A DNA stretch of 13,083 nucleotides from Deltaproteobacteria bacterium (lineage in GTDB: Bacteria > Desulfobacterota > Binatia > UBA9968), in NCBI GenBank assembly GCA_021323355.1, contig JAJONK010000052.1, positions 1 through 13,083 on the forward strand. Reading direction: 5' to 3'. Under the pieces are notes generated by a model, which was not told where the DNA came from, did no database searches, and saw nothing but the letters and a program-made list of their open reading frames with translations. The position numbers were made by a program, and so were the translations under genes. This document shows, piece after piece, positions 6,592 to 13,083 of the stretch; positions within the stretch are counted from its first letter, which is position 1, and the number at the start of each line of letters is the position of its first letter.

Positions 6592-6792
6592 TTAGCCTCC
6601 ACCCACAAAGTGGACAATCTCGAGCACGTCTCCCTCTTTCAACGAGGTCGATTCCTGCGTCTCACGCGAAATGATTGCGCGGTTAAGCTCTACCACAACC
6701 CGACCCGGCCGAAGTTCTAATTGCTCCAGTAGTCCCGCTATGTTGAGCCCCTCGGCGATTTCTTTTTCTTCTCCGTTGATATGGATCTTCAT
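6592..6792 (-). CDS. thiS: Sulfur carrier protein ThiS
   Basis: A 66-aa ubiquitin-fold sulfur carrier. It begins MKIHINGEEKEI and ends IVHFVGGG; the terminal Gly-Gly is what ThiF/MoeB adenylates and converts to the thiocarboxylate that feeds ThiG. Length and ending are exactly those of the family. ATG 6792 is the first codon after the T-run of an intrinsic terminator, and no Shine-Dalgarno sequence is visible before it. The frame is open upstream through the terminator, but that part is not protein-like. It is the first gene of thiS-thiG-thiE-membrane protein. No thiF, thiH/thiO or thiC is in the window, so the remaining pathway genes must lie elsewhere. Confidence 0.95.
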   Translation of the reverse strand: MKIHINGEEKEIAEGLNIAGLLEQLELRPGRVVVELNRAIISRETQESTSLKEGDVLEIVHFVGGG

Positions 6793-6841
6793 AAAAAAAC
6801 CGTATTCACTTTGACCACCGGAAGGTGGTTGGGAATACGGT
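6793..6841 (-). terminator. Intrinsic terminator (riboswitch expression platform) abutting thiS
   Basis: On the minus strand a 9-bp perfect stem ACCGTATTC/GAATACGGT encloses a second hairpin (ACCACC-TTCC-GGTGGT) and is followed by seven T residues that run directly into the thiS ATG. It is the expected OFF structure of a transcription-terminating TPP riboswitch. A further possible stem, GTCCCG/CGGGAC (6851-6856 with 6876-6881), lies between aptamer and terminator and may take part in the switch. Confidence 0.85.
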
Positions 6842-6890
6842 CTCAAGTTCGTCCCGCCTGCCTAAAAAATCAAAACGGGACCATGACTTT

Positions 6891-6986
6891 CACGCTTCCC
6901 TACGCCGGCGCAAACCGGATCAGGTTCGAAGGGTTACCTGCAGGTGGCAGGCTCTCAGTCCGACTTAAGCAGACACCCCTAGCTTG
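6891..6986 (-). promoter_or_regulatory. TPP riboswitch (THI element)
   Basis: On the minus strand the conserved THI-box blocks appear in order: AGGGGTGT, CTGAGAG, a P3 hairpin CCTGC/GCAGG, ACCC, GAACCTGATC, a GGTTTGCGCC-type P4 region, and GCGTAGGGAAG. The outer P1 helix can form between CAAGCT and AGCGTG with one mismatch. Binding of thiamine pyrophosphate to this aptamer should favour the terminator at 6793-6841 and shut off thiSGE. The class is well established; the switching mode is inferred from the adjacent terminator. Confidence 0.95.
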
Positions 6987-6994
6987 GTTGCACC

Positions 6995-7021
6995 ATTAAC
7001 AGAGCATGAAAACCTAGTCAA
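6995..7021 (-). promoter_or_regulatory. Candidate sigma70-type promoter of the thi operon
   Basis: On the minus strand TTGACT (five of six consensus bases) at 7021-7016 is followed after 15 nt by GTTAAT (four of six). Transcription would begin just before the TPP aptamer. The spacer is shorter than the usual 17 nt, so this is only the best candidate between the aptamer and the upstream hydrolase gene. Confidence 0.35.
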
Positions 7022-7149
7022 CTCCGTTCCAGAAATGGGAGCTTCCTATAATTAGGTTTTACGCCCTTCACCGCTCGTCCGGTAAGTGACTATTCAATAG
7101 ATGGCGAACGGAGCTGTTATCTTCCAAGTAACCAAGCCGGTGGGCGCTG

Positions 7150-8094
7150 TTAAGGCGCAACGATCTCGACTTGTAGAACTCCGATACCTTCCACCTCCCC
7201 CTCCACCCTATCTCCCGGCTTTAGGTACACCGGCGGAACCCGGGCAAATCCGACACCCGAAGGCGTCCCTGTGCTGATCATGTCTCCCGGCTCAAGGGTT
7301 AACCCCTGCGATAGTGATTCTATGGTCGTGGCTATATCAAAGATCATGTCTCGTGTGTTGCCGTCTTGCATCACTTCACCGTTGACACGACAGATAAGCT
7401 GCACTTGCTGCGGATCTTTAAGGGCGCTTTTGTGAACGATCCAAGGTCCCATAGGACAAAAAGTATCCAACGATTTTCCTTTGAACCACTGCCCATGCTG
7501 ACGTTGTAGTTCACGCGCGGTCATATCCAGACATACAGTGTAACCGAAAACGTAGTCGTAAGCTTTCTCTTTAGGAATATCACGGCCTCGCCTGCCGATA
7601 ACCACGGCCAATTCGACTTCCCAATCTAGTTTCTCAGTGACTTTATGATGGATGACTTTGCCGAACTGTCCGATGACACTAGTTGATGGCTTGGTGAAAA
7701 ATACCGGGTAATCCGGATATTTTATGTCAAGCGAGCGCGCTCTGGCGCCTTCGTCAACATGTTCCCGGTAATTGATGCCGAGCATGACGACGTTCTTCTT
7801 CGGCGCCGGAATGGGCGCAATAATTTTACACTGATTGGGCCGTAGTAACGCCCCTACAGCGGCGAGTTTCTTTTGATCCGCGATGTTTTTAGCGGCAACA
7901 AATTTGTCGGCCTGACGTGCAACCTGAATTGCTTTAGAACCGCCTTCGATGAAGGCTTGCATGCTCGCCAGGTAGGAGGCATTGGCGTTTTTCAAAAAAC
8001 GGCGATTGATCTCCGCCAGATCGATGATTTGATCTTGTGGCCCCATCAGTCCGAGGCGTTGTTCATTTTTTCGAGTAAAAGTCACAAAGCGCAT
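7150..8094 (-). CDS. Fumarylacetoacetate hydrolase family protein
   Basis: A 314-aa member of the FAH superfamily (PF01557), which hydrolyse, decarboxylate or hydrate 2-oxo acids and acylpyruvates in aromatic and sugar-acid catabolism. An N-terminal domain (about 1-90) precedes the catalytic fold with LGINYREH (105-112), FFTKPSTSV, DWEVELAVVIG (E159 and E161, metal ligands), YTVCLDMTARE (D190, third ligand), GKSLDTFCPMGPW, MISTGTPSGVGF (272-283) and a C-terminal PGDRVEGEVEGIG. Length and residues are those of an intact enzyme. The ATG at 8094 is supported by GGAGG 5 nt upstream. The exact substrate cannot be read from sequence. It is separated from the thi operon by the riboswitch region and probably transcribed independently. 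Confidence 0.93.
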   Translation of the reverse strand: MRFVTFTRKNEQRLGLMGPQDQIIDLAEINRRFLKNANASYLASMQAFIEGGSKAIQVARQADKFVAAKNIADQKKLAAVGALLRPNQCKIIAPIPAPKKNVVMLGINYREHVDEGARARSLDIKYPDYPVFFTKPSTSVIGQFGKVIHHKVTEKLDWEVELAVVIGRRGRDIPKEKAYDYVFGYTVCLDMTARELQRQHGQWFKGKSLDTFCPMGPWIVHKSALKDPQQVQLICRVNGEVMQDGNTRDMIFDIATTIESLSQGLTLEPGDMISTGTPSGVGFARVPPVYLKPGDRVEGEVEGIGVLQVEIVAP

Positions 8095-8339
8095 AATTGC
8101 CTCCGAAGAAATCGATGTGGAACGTCTTTAGTTGTTAGGCTGAGAAGCTTGCAAGGATTTTCGCCGGTTCCATTCTCGCCGAATCCGATCTTGGTTTCTG
8201 CACGGATGCTACAGGCGCGGCGCATAGCGCATGAGAGCTCGCTCTCCATTAGGCTATGCTCAGAGCCAAAGTTGCTGATTGAATACGCTAGGGCATGCCA
8301 CTCTAGTTGATGGTAAATCCAAACAATTTGACGCATTCG

Positions 8340-8364
8340 CCCAAGGACTTTGGGAATTTTTATT
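8340..8364 (+). terminator. Terminator-like hairpin without an assigned gene
   Basis: CCCAA-GGACT-TTGGG followed by AATTTTTATT has the form of a weak intrinsic terminator on the plus strand. No plus-strand gene precedes it, so it may be a leftover from a deleted gene or a chance hairpin. Confidence 0.3.
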
Positions 8365-8491
8365 CACCTAAGTCTGTACGTGACAGCCAAGTCGAGACAC
8401 CCAAGTACAGGCATGAACCTCCGCTCTGCGCCGGCATGATACTGCGCGCTACAGATTTCCGCCGTGACCTATTAGAATATTGAGAATTGCT

Positions 8492-8539
8492 ATGGCTCGT
8501 CCTAAATTCGATGGCGAAACTAAATCGAACCAGCTATAG
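8492..8539 (+). pseudogene. 15-codon fragment resembling an RHH-protein N-terminus
   Basis: ATG 8492 opens MARPKFDGETKSNQL and stops at TAG. The first eleven residues look like the N-terminus of small ribbon-helix-helix DNA-binding proteins (antitoxin-like), which often begin MARPK.DGETKR. No continuation is visible in other frames. GAG lies about 9 nt upstream. Too short for certainty. Confidence 0.2.
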
Positions 8540-8738
8540 GAGAGGGGCTGGAGATTGTCAAGGCAAGGGTCGCTCCTAATAAGAATCTAGCTTGTGGAGC
8601 CTTACAGGTTTCAAGGGCATACGTAGGCGCTGCTGAACATCAGCTGCATAGCTTCACGGCTCTCTGCTCTAGATCATCATAGATGCATTCAGGTCAGAGA
8701 AATTTGCCTGAGCACTCCGGCAGTGATATTTTTCGCTC

Positions 8739-8966
8739 ATGAAAGCTCGCAAAGATAATCGGCCGACGATGCGCGTCGGTGACCGTATTTTGATCAACAA
8801 GGGAATCTCAAAGAAGGTGCTCATTATCGCCCGGGTTGAGATTCCTCATTCCAACGAGAGGATTTTCGTTTCGAAATCTGGGGGTAAATACACCATGGGA
8901 CTCAAAGTTTGGAAGTCAGATTATGCCTGGAGTGAGAAAAACCAGATGTGGGTTCCCAAACATTGA
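8739..8966 (+). CDS. Small hypothetical protein, 75 aa
   Basis: A 75-aa basic, beta-rich product: MRVGDRILINKGISKKVLII, then VSKSGGKYTMGLKVWKSDYAW and a tail NQMWVPKH. The alternating pattern suggests a small barrel (SH3-like or KOW-like), but I recognise no family. No good ribosome-binding site precedes the ATG, and the Met at residue 11 (8769) is a possible alternative start. It sits alone between long intergenic DNA and the holA operon. Another frame (8836-9063) overlaps it and is probably a shadow. Confidence 0.5.
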   Translation: MKARKDNRPTMRVGDRILINKGISKKVLIIARVEIPHSNERIFVSKSGGKYTMGLKVWKSDYAWSEKNQMWVPKH

Positions 8967-9011
8967 CCGGAATGCTGGTAGGAACTCTGGTGTGGTGAGG
9001 TCATTATTATC

Positions 9012-9074
9012 ATGCCGCGTAGCGCCAAGCAAAAGAGCTCGACCCTTTTCGCCCCAACCTTAGCTACAGCATGA
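9012..9074 (+). CDS. 20-codon ORF coupled to holA, possible leader peptide
   Basis: MPRSAKQKSSTLFAPTLATA starts at ATG 9012 (GTGAGG about 11 nt upstream) and stops at TGA 9072-9074, overlapping the holA ATG as ATGA. Since holA has no Shine-Dalgarno sequence of its own, re-initiation after this peptide would explain its translation. It may alternatively be an N-terminal extension separated by a frameshift. Confidence 0.35.
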   Translation: MPRSAKQKSSTLFAPTLATA

Positions 9075-10438
9075 AACGAAATTTTGAAAATTTTCTAACT
9101 GATGTTGGAAATGGTAGTGGACCGGCCCTGGTGCTTCTATTTGGCGATGATCTGCAGGTACAATCGGCCTGCAAGGCGCTGATCGATGTGGTCGTTCCCC
9201 CCGACCAGAGAGAATTTAATCTTGAGCGGTTCGACGGCCGCTCAGCGGCATGGGATCAGATTGAATTGTCGCTTTTGACTCCCCCGTTCTTGCCCGGAAA
9301 AAAGCTTGTATGGGTCGAAAGCGCGCCCTACTTTCTTTCGCGTGAGAATAAAAGCGAACTTGGGGAGAAAATAATGCAGCTATGGAGCGAGGACAAAAAA
9401 GATGATGCAGCTAAGCTTTTATTCAATTTACTAGCGATCGAGGGTTGGAGCCAAAAACAATGGGAACAGCTCGAACCGTCCAGGGACGCAGCAGTATGCG
9501 AGCTGTTACAGGCACAAGATCATGACGGCAGGGAAGCAGCCGACGCGCTGGTCGCATACTGTAAGGGCAGAGGACTTGAGCTTAAAGAAGGCCGTGAATC
9601 CGAAGAAAACGCAATTCGGAAGCTATTGAACGGAGGTTTGCCGTCCTGGGATTTTCTGCTCCTCAGTGCAGCGCAAGTCGACCGGCGAACTCGACTTTAC
9701 AAGCAATTCGAAGAAAACGGCGCGATATTTTTTCTTGGTCTCGAGCGTGATCGGTTTGGCAAGATCAGCCGAGACAAGCTGCGGGAATTTATTGACCGGC
9801 AGTTGAGTCTCTCTAATAAGCGGGTTGACCCGAAAGCCCGCGAATTGATTTTGCTCCGCGCCGGGGATGATCTACGCACCCTTCAGCAAGAGCTGAATAA
9901 GTTGGTGCTCTACGTCGGTGAACACGCGGTGATCCGCGCTGATGATGTTGAGACGATCTTCACGGACCAAATCGAAGGTTGGATTTTCGATCTTACCCGG
10001 TTTATTGCCGCGCGCGACGCTACAGCGGCTCTCTGCCAGCTAGTTCGTCTGCTCGCGGGAGGTGATCACCCACTGAGATTACTGAGCGTCATCGCGGCTG
10101 AAGTGCGGAAGCTTATATCTGCGCGGCAAATACTCGAAAGTGATTTGCGCGGCCGGTGGAAGCGCGGTATGACCTACAAGCAATTTGAGCGAGCGATCAT
10201 CGACCAGAGGACGACATTACTGACGCGCAACCCGTACGCGGATTATCTCTGTTTTCAGCGAGCTGAAACATTTTCGTTGCCCGAGTTGCTTTCACACATG
10301 CGCGGTATTCACGATGCGGATCTGCTCTTGAAGTCGAGCGGGGCAAACCCGGAATTAGTCATGGAACGGCTGATTTTGCAGATGTGCTTGGGAGGGCGGA
10401 CGGTCCCAAGTTACGGCGACCGGATGGCGGCAATATGA
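9071..10438 (+). CDS. holA: DNA polymerase III delta subunit, extended form
   Basis: HolA opens the beta sliding clamp within the clamp-loader complex. The 455-aa protein has the N-terminal ATPase-like fold, with ALVLLFGDDLQVQSACKAL (19-37) and the clamp-contact region SLLTPPFLPGKKLVWVES (67-84). Domain I resumes at DFLLLSAAQVDRRTRLYKQF (194-213). Then come AGDDLRTLQQELNKLVLYVG (264-283), VETIFTD, IFDLTRFIAARDATAAL, and the collar-domain helices LRLLSVIAAEVRKL to PELVMERLILQM. About 100 charged, helical residues (about 92-190) are inserted inside domain I; the usual length is about 340. No ribosome-binding site precedes ATG 9071, but an upstream ORF overlaps it by ATGA. The stop overlaps the next gene by ATGA. 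Confidence 0.88.
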   Translation: MKRNFENFLTDVGNGSGPALVLLFGDDLQVQSACKALIDVVVPPDQREFNLERFDGRSAAWDQIELSLLTPPFLPGKKLVWVESAPYFLSRENKSELGEKIMQLWSEDKKDDAAKLLFNLLAIEGWSQKQWEQLEPSRDAAVCELLQAQDHDGREAADALVAYCKGRGLELKEGRESEENAIRKLLNGGLPSWDFLLLSAAQVDRRTRLYKQFEENGAIFFLGLERDRFGKISRDKLREFIDRQLSLSNKRVDPKARELILLRAGDDLRTLQQELNKLVLYVGEHAVIRADDVETIFTDQIEGWIFDLTRFIAARDATAALCQLVRLLAGGDHPLRLLSVIAAEVRKLISARQILESDLRGRWKRGMTYKQFERAIIDQRTTLLTRNPYADYLCFQRAETFSLPELLSHMRGIHDADLLLKSSGANPELVMERLILQMCLGGRTVPSYGDRMAAI

Positions 10439-10971
10439 AGCCATTGCCATTCCTGATTGCAGGCGCAATTTTCTTTACGCTCATTGCCTCCGCCAGCGCC
10501 GATATGGCTGTGGAAGCTTGTTTTAGTCCCCAAGGTAAGTGCTCTACCCATATTGTACGAGAAATCGAGAATGCTAGAAGAGAACTTCTGGTTGCCGTCT
10601 ACGCGTTCACAAGCGACGAACTAGCTGGCGCTTTGGTACAAGCCAAGAAGCGGGGTCTCATGGTTCAGGTCATCATTGATCGGGAGTTTGATTCTCGCAA
10701 TGACAAGTCTAAAGGTAAATTTTTAGAGGTCCAAAGAATTCCGGTACGGCGTCTTTCAGGCAGCAAGGCGCCCAATGCGGCACGAGAGGCCGGGCTGATG
10801 CACCAGAAATTCGCCGTCATCGACCGCCGTGTCGTGTTTACCGGCTCTTATAATTGGACCCACGCCGCCGACAGCTCCAATGATGAAAATCTTTTACTTT
10901 TTCGTGATGCCGGGCCGTTAGCAGAGGAATACCGACGGATTTTTGAGCGTTTGTGGGAGAGAAAATCTTGA
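10435..10971 (+). CDS. Exported phospholipase-D-family nuclease (single HKD)
   Basis: A 178-aa protein with a signal peptide (MKPLPFLIAGAIFFTLIASASA, likely cut after Ala22) and one PLD catalytic motif. H123-x-K125-x4-D130 in MHQKFAVIDRRVVFTGSYNW is followed by NDEN (149-152). Single-HKD proteins of this size (Nuc, EDTA-resistant endonucleases) form dimers to complete the active site and cleave DNA or RNA in the periplasm. VREIENARRELLVAVYAFTSDELAGAL (41-67) is the usual first strand-helix unit. ATG 10435 overlaps the holA stop by ATGA, so I rejected the longer frame from 10384. The TGA overlaps the next gene by TTGA. The true substrate (DNA, RNA, lipid) is not shown by sequence. Confidence 0.9.
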   Translation: MKPLPFLIAGAIFFTLIASASADMAVEACFSPQGKCSTHIVREIENARRELLVAVYAFTSDELAGALVQAKKRGLMVQVIIDREFDSRNDKSKGKFLEVQRIPVRRLSGSKAPNAAREAGLMHQKFAVIDRRVVFTGSYNWTHAADSSNDENLLLFRDAGPLAEEYRRIFERLWERKS

Positions 10972-11495
10972 AAGACTTCGCGCCGACATACGCGATCTCA
11001 CTTATAGCCGCGTTTTTTGCGGGAGTCTTCACCCTAGTTCTTTATCAACGTTGGAATCCTCCGATCGCGCAAGTCGACGAATCCCCGACGTTAGATGTGG
11101 TGCGGCTTCAACCGTCCCCGGGTCTTCCAAGCTTTGCCGTCAAGTTCACGCGTTTGCCGGTTGATGAACAAGCGGTCGAACCGCCTGTTTTGCAGGCGCT
11201 CGAGGTCGAAAAGATTCGTGCTTTGGCCGGAAAGCCTGCGCGGATTCGCGGCCGAATTTTTCGTGTCGGCCATTCGGCCAAAAGCAACACTTACTTTCTC
11301 AATTTCGGACCTTCCCGGTCCGCGCTGACGGCGGTCATCTTTGCGTCGGCCGTGGATCTTTTCGAGCAACAGAAGCTACCGCCAAAAGCGTTTGATGGCA
11401 GGGACGTGGAGCTACGTGGGGACATAAAGGATCATCCGCAATATGGGTTGGAAATGGTCTTGGAAAATCCCTCCCAGATTAAGATTTTGAAGTAG
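10968..11495 (+). CDS. Membrane-anchored OB-fold-like protein, 175 aa
   Basis: An N-terminal membrane segment (SLIAAFFAGVFTLVLY, about 11-26) is followed by a linker and a C-terminal domain resembling an OB fold: LAGKPARIRGRIFRV (86-100), NTYFLNFGPSRSALTAVIF (107-125), then FDGRDVELRGDIKDHPQYG (142-160) and LEMVLENPSQIKIL. This layout (G-x-V strand, KDHPKYG-type turn, ending in PSQI) is that of OB domains found beside or fused to exported nucleases. I chose TTG 10968, with GGAGAG 6-7 nt upstream and a TTGA overlap with the nuclease stop, over the GTG at 10953. It probably sits in the inner membrane with the OB domain outside and binds nucleic acid or supports the PLD nuclease; that role is inferred. 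Confidence 0.7.
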   Translation: MKDFAPTYAISLIAAFFAGVFTLVLYQRWNPPIAQVDESPTLDVVRLQPSPGLPSFAVKFTRLPVDEQAVEPPVLQALEVEKIRALAGKPARIRGRIFRVGHSAKSNTYFLNFGPSRSALTAVIFASAVDLFEQQKLPPKAFDGRDVELRGDIKDHPQYGLEMVLENPSQIKILK

Positions 11496-11512
11496 ATCTC
11501 AGTTAGATCTAC
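11492..11512. repeat. Perfect 8-bp inverted repeat over the stop codon
   Basis: GTAGATCT-CAGTT-AGATCTAC is a perfect 8-bp stem with a 5-nt loop. Its left arm contains the TAG of the OB-fold gene. No T-run follows, so it is not a classical intrinsic terminator; it may act as an mRNA-end stabiliser or a protein binding site. Confidence 0.45.
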
Positions 11513-11623
11513 GCAGTCTCTGAGCCCTGCATCAGTATCTTCGACGAATTCCGGCGCAAAAGGAGATTGCTTATTGGCGCCCTCCAAGATGTGATCCTGG
11601 GCTCTTAATTTCAGCTCGTATTA

Positions 11624-13000
11624 ATGGAACACAGTTCGAGGACAAAAAGCTATCCTGAGACCGGGAGATATGATATAAACTGGTTCTATTTTGATGCTTC
11701 CGAGCGACCAGCGCATTCAGTGAAGAAGCCCGAAAGAGAGGCCAAGAAGCTGAAAAGATTGAACTTACGAACGACTATAGCGGGATTACTGTTTATCTCC
11801 GCGCTTCTGCCTAATTCTTTGCTCTGGGCAGTTTCTCCAGACGACGACTTATCCGCCCGCGCACTACTTCTAATGGATGCGAAAACCGGCAAGATCCTTT
11901 ATCAAAAAAATGCTGACACCCCGCTTCCACCAGCCAGCACGACTAAAGTACTTACTGCAATTCTGACCCTTGAGAGTCAGAAACGATCCAACGAACGACT
12001 AACCGTTTCCAAAGCTGCGACCCGGGTGCCTGCCTCCAAGCTTTACCTTAAGCCGGGACAAACCCTCAGTATTGAAGATCTACTTTATGGGGTGCTGCTA
12101 GCCTCCGCTAACGATGCCAGTGTCGTATTGGCCGAGGGCATCGGGGGTTCTGTGGAAAGATTCGCCGAAATCATGACGAAAAAGGCACATGATCTTGGGG
12201 CAATCAATACGCATTTTAGTAATCCGCATGGATTGACTGCGCCGGATCATTACTCGACGGCTCGTGATTTGGCGTTAATTTTCAGGTACGCAATGAAAAA
12301 TCCAACGTTCCGAGAAATTGTGCGTACGAAAATGAGTTCGGTGAGATCGCTGTCGCGCGGAAAGAAAAGCGCGCGGACGCGGCTGATCTCAGTGCGCAAT
12401 CACAACCGGCTCTTGTGGAACTACGATGGCGCGATCGGCGGCAAAACAGGCTATACCTTTGCCGCGCAAAAATGCTATGTCGGTGCGGTCGAGCGAAATG
12501 GCGTAACCCTGATAGTGTCACTACTCGGCTCGCGCGATCTTTGGGGTGATACGAAACGCCTTCTAGAATACGGATTCGATAATTACCACGTCCTTAATAC
12601 GTTGACACCAGCTGTGAAGTCCCTAACTGCACAGCGAGCCAATCCGGACCCGGCAAAATTATCCGCATTAGCAGTAATGCCGCAGGAAGAGGCCGCGCTC
12701 AAACCCTCTAGCGACGGTTACGTTCTGCAAGTCGGTTCATTTCGAGAGCAGCACAGAGCAGAAGCTCTGTTGAAGGCATTCTCGGAAAAAGGCTTTGATG
12801 CTTTTGTCGAAAAAACAGCGCTAAGCGACAAAGGCGAGACTTCTTATCGTGTCCGCTTGGGTCCTTACGCCGAGCTTTCGGAGGCGCAGGAGGTACTCCA
12901 GGACGTGTTAAAAGAAAGTGGCCATCGGGCCATTGTCCTGCCCTATTCCATCATTCCCGAAAACGAGAGTGTTGGAAGCCAGATAGAGCCGCCCTTGTAG
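11624..13000 (+). CDS. D-Ala-D-Ala carboxypeptidase with SPOR domain
   Basis: A periplasmic penicillin-binding protein (DacA-like, peptidase S11) that trims the terminal D-Ala from peptidoglycan pentapeptides. All three active-site motifs are present: S105-T-T-K108 in PPASTTKVL, S161-A-N163 in LLASANDAS, and K274-T-G in GGKTGYT. The C-terminal SPOR domain (about 363-440, DGYVLQVGSFREQHRAEALL to RVRLGPYAELSEAQEVLQ) binds denuded glycan and targets such enzymes to the septum. The signal sequence is LRTTIAGLLFISALLPNSLLWA (48-69). The first ATG lacks a ribosome-binding site and gives a 40-residue hydrophilic lead, so the true start may be GTG 11720 or TTG 11759 (CTG 11750, after AGAGG, is also possible). 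It follows the OB gene by 128 nt and may have its own promoter. Confidence 0.95.
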   Translation: MEHSSRTKSYPETGRYDINWFYFDASERPAHSVKKPEREAKKLKRLNLRTTIAGLLFISALLPNSLLWAVSPDDDLSARALLLMDAKTGKILYQKNADTPLPPASTTKVLTAILTLESQKRSNERLTVSKAATRVPASKLYLKPGQTLSIEDLLYGVLLASANDASVVLAEGIGGSVERFAEIMTKKAHDLGAINTHFSNPHGLTAPDHYSTARDLALIFRYAMKNPTFREIVRTKMSSVRSLSRGKKSARTRLISVRNHNRLLWNYDGAIGGKTGYTFAAQKCYVGAVERNGVTLIVSLLGSRDLWGDTKRLLEYGFDNYHVLNTLTPAVKSLTAQRANPDPAKLSALAVMPQEEAALKPSSDGYVLQVGSFREQHRAEALLKAFSEKGFDAFVEKTALSDKGETSYRVRLGPYAELSEAQEVLQDVLKESGHRAIVLPYSIIPENESVGSQIEPPL

Positions 13001-13003
13001 TTT

Positions 13004-13083
13004 TCAAATCTCCACGACCATTCCATCTTCTGCCATCGCGCAGGAAATTTCGGCGCCACGAGCAAGCATGTCGTAGCCCATAT
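13004..13083 (-). CDS. C-terminus of a convergent gene (partial)
   Basis: On the minus strand the end of an open frame reads MGYDMLARGAEISCAMAED then GMVVEI and TGA at 13004-13006, three bases from the carboxypeptidase stop. The start lies outside the window, although an ATG occurs at 13081. Only 25 residues are visible and the family cannot be named. Confidence 0.45.
   Translation of the reverse strand, partial: MGYDMLARGAEISCAMAEDGMVVEI

Larger units (their letters stand above)
8095..8738. other. Long intergenic region with small structural elements
   Basis: About 640 nt without a convincing gene; a minus-strand frame at 8082-8336 that overlaps the hydrolase start has no domain. It contains a perfect 6-2-6 inverted repeat GAGAGC-TC-GCTCTC at 8233-8246, a terminator-like hairpin at 8340-8354, and a 15-codon fragment at 8492-8539. 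It may be the site of lost genes. Confidence 0.4.

Noticed and set aside
6793..6846. N-terminal extension of thiS from 6846
   Set aside because: It would translate the terminator hairpin; ThiS begins MKIHING at 6792.
8082..8336. 84-aa minus-strand ORF overlapping the hydrolase start
   Set aside because: No domain, no ribosome-binding site, and it overlaps the well-supported ATG of the hydrolase gene.
10384..10434. Longer N-terminus for the PLD nuclease
   Set aside because: The signal peptide begins at 10435 and that start overlaps the holA stop by ATGA; the longer version would bury the signal sequence.
11091..11369. Several antisense and alternate-frame ORFs over the OB-fold gene
   Set aside because: Their products show no motif; the sense frame has membrane anchor and OB-like pattern.

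Overview
The window looks like chromosome from an uncultured Gram-negative bacterium. The evidence is a D-Ala-D-Ala carboxypeptidase with a C-terminal SPOR domain, a TPP-riboswitch-controlled thiS-thiG-thiE operon, and a bacterial DNA polymerase III delta subunit. Gene style (many 4-nt stop/start overlaps, GTG and TTG starts, a delta subunit of about 455 residues) vaguely suggests a Desulfobacterota/Binatota/NC10-like soil or sediment lineage. That placement is a guess; no rRNA or clear taxonomic marker is present.

Left part (1-4796): a low-coding-density, decaying accessory region ending exactly at the 3' end of a tRNA-Thr(CGU) gene. It holds recognisable wrecks: an S1/P1-type nuclease fragment running off the left edge, a response-regulator receiver domain without its N-terminal acidic pocket, a low-affinity iron permease frameshifted near its start, and the catalytic half of a tyrosine recombinase whose nucleophilic tyrosine lies in another frame. 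The permease and recombinase remnants are joined in one open frame. A few apparently intact small genes sit among them (a 126-aa protein at 113-493 and an 81-aa protein at 1503-1748), plus a probable frameshifted Cys-containing gene at 2983-3551. The simplest reading is an old genomic island integrated at the tRNA 3' end and now decaying.

Middle (4797-8094, all minus strand): a thiamine block. A TPP riboswitch and an intrinsic terminator that touches the first start codon precede thiS, thiG, thiE (with TenI-like features) and a three-helix membrane protein. The membrane protein's stop codon shares one base with the tRNA-Thr gene, so the tRNA may be read from the same transcript. Upstream lies a fumarylacetoacetate-hydrolase-family enzyme. 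About 640 nt of mostly non-coding DNA and a small basic ORF follow.

Right part (9012-13000, plus strand): holA (with a roughly 100-residue insertion) overlaps by 4 nt an exported single-HKD phospholipase-D-family nuclease gene. That gene overlaps by 4 nt a membrane-anchored OB-fold-like protein gene. A short intergenic region with a perfect hairpin follows, then the DacA-like carboxypeptidase. The C-terminus of a convergent gene enters from the right edge. The most interesting functional hypothesis is the nuclease plus OB-fold envelope pair coupled to holA; the best-supported structural story is the decayed island with its permease-recombinase chimera.
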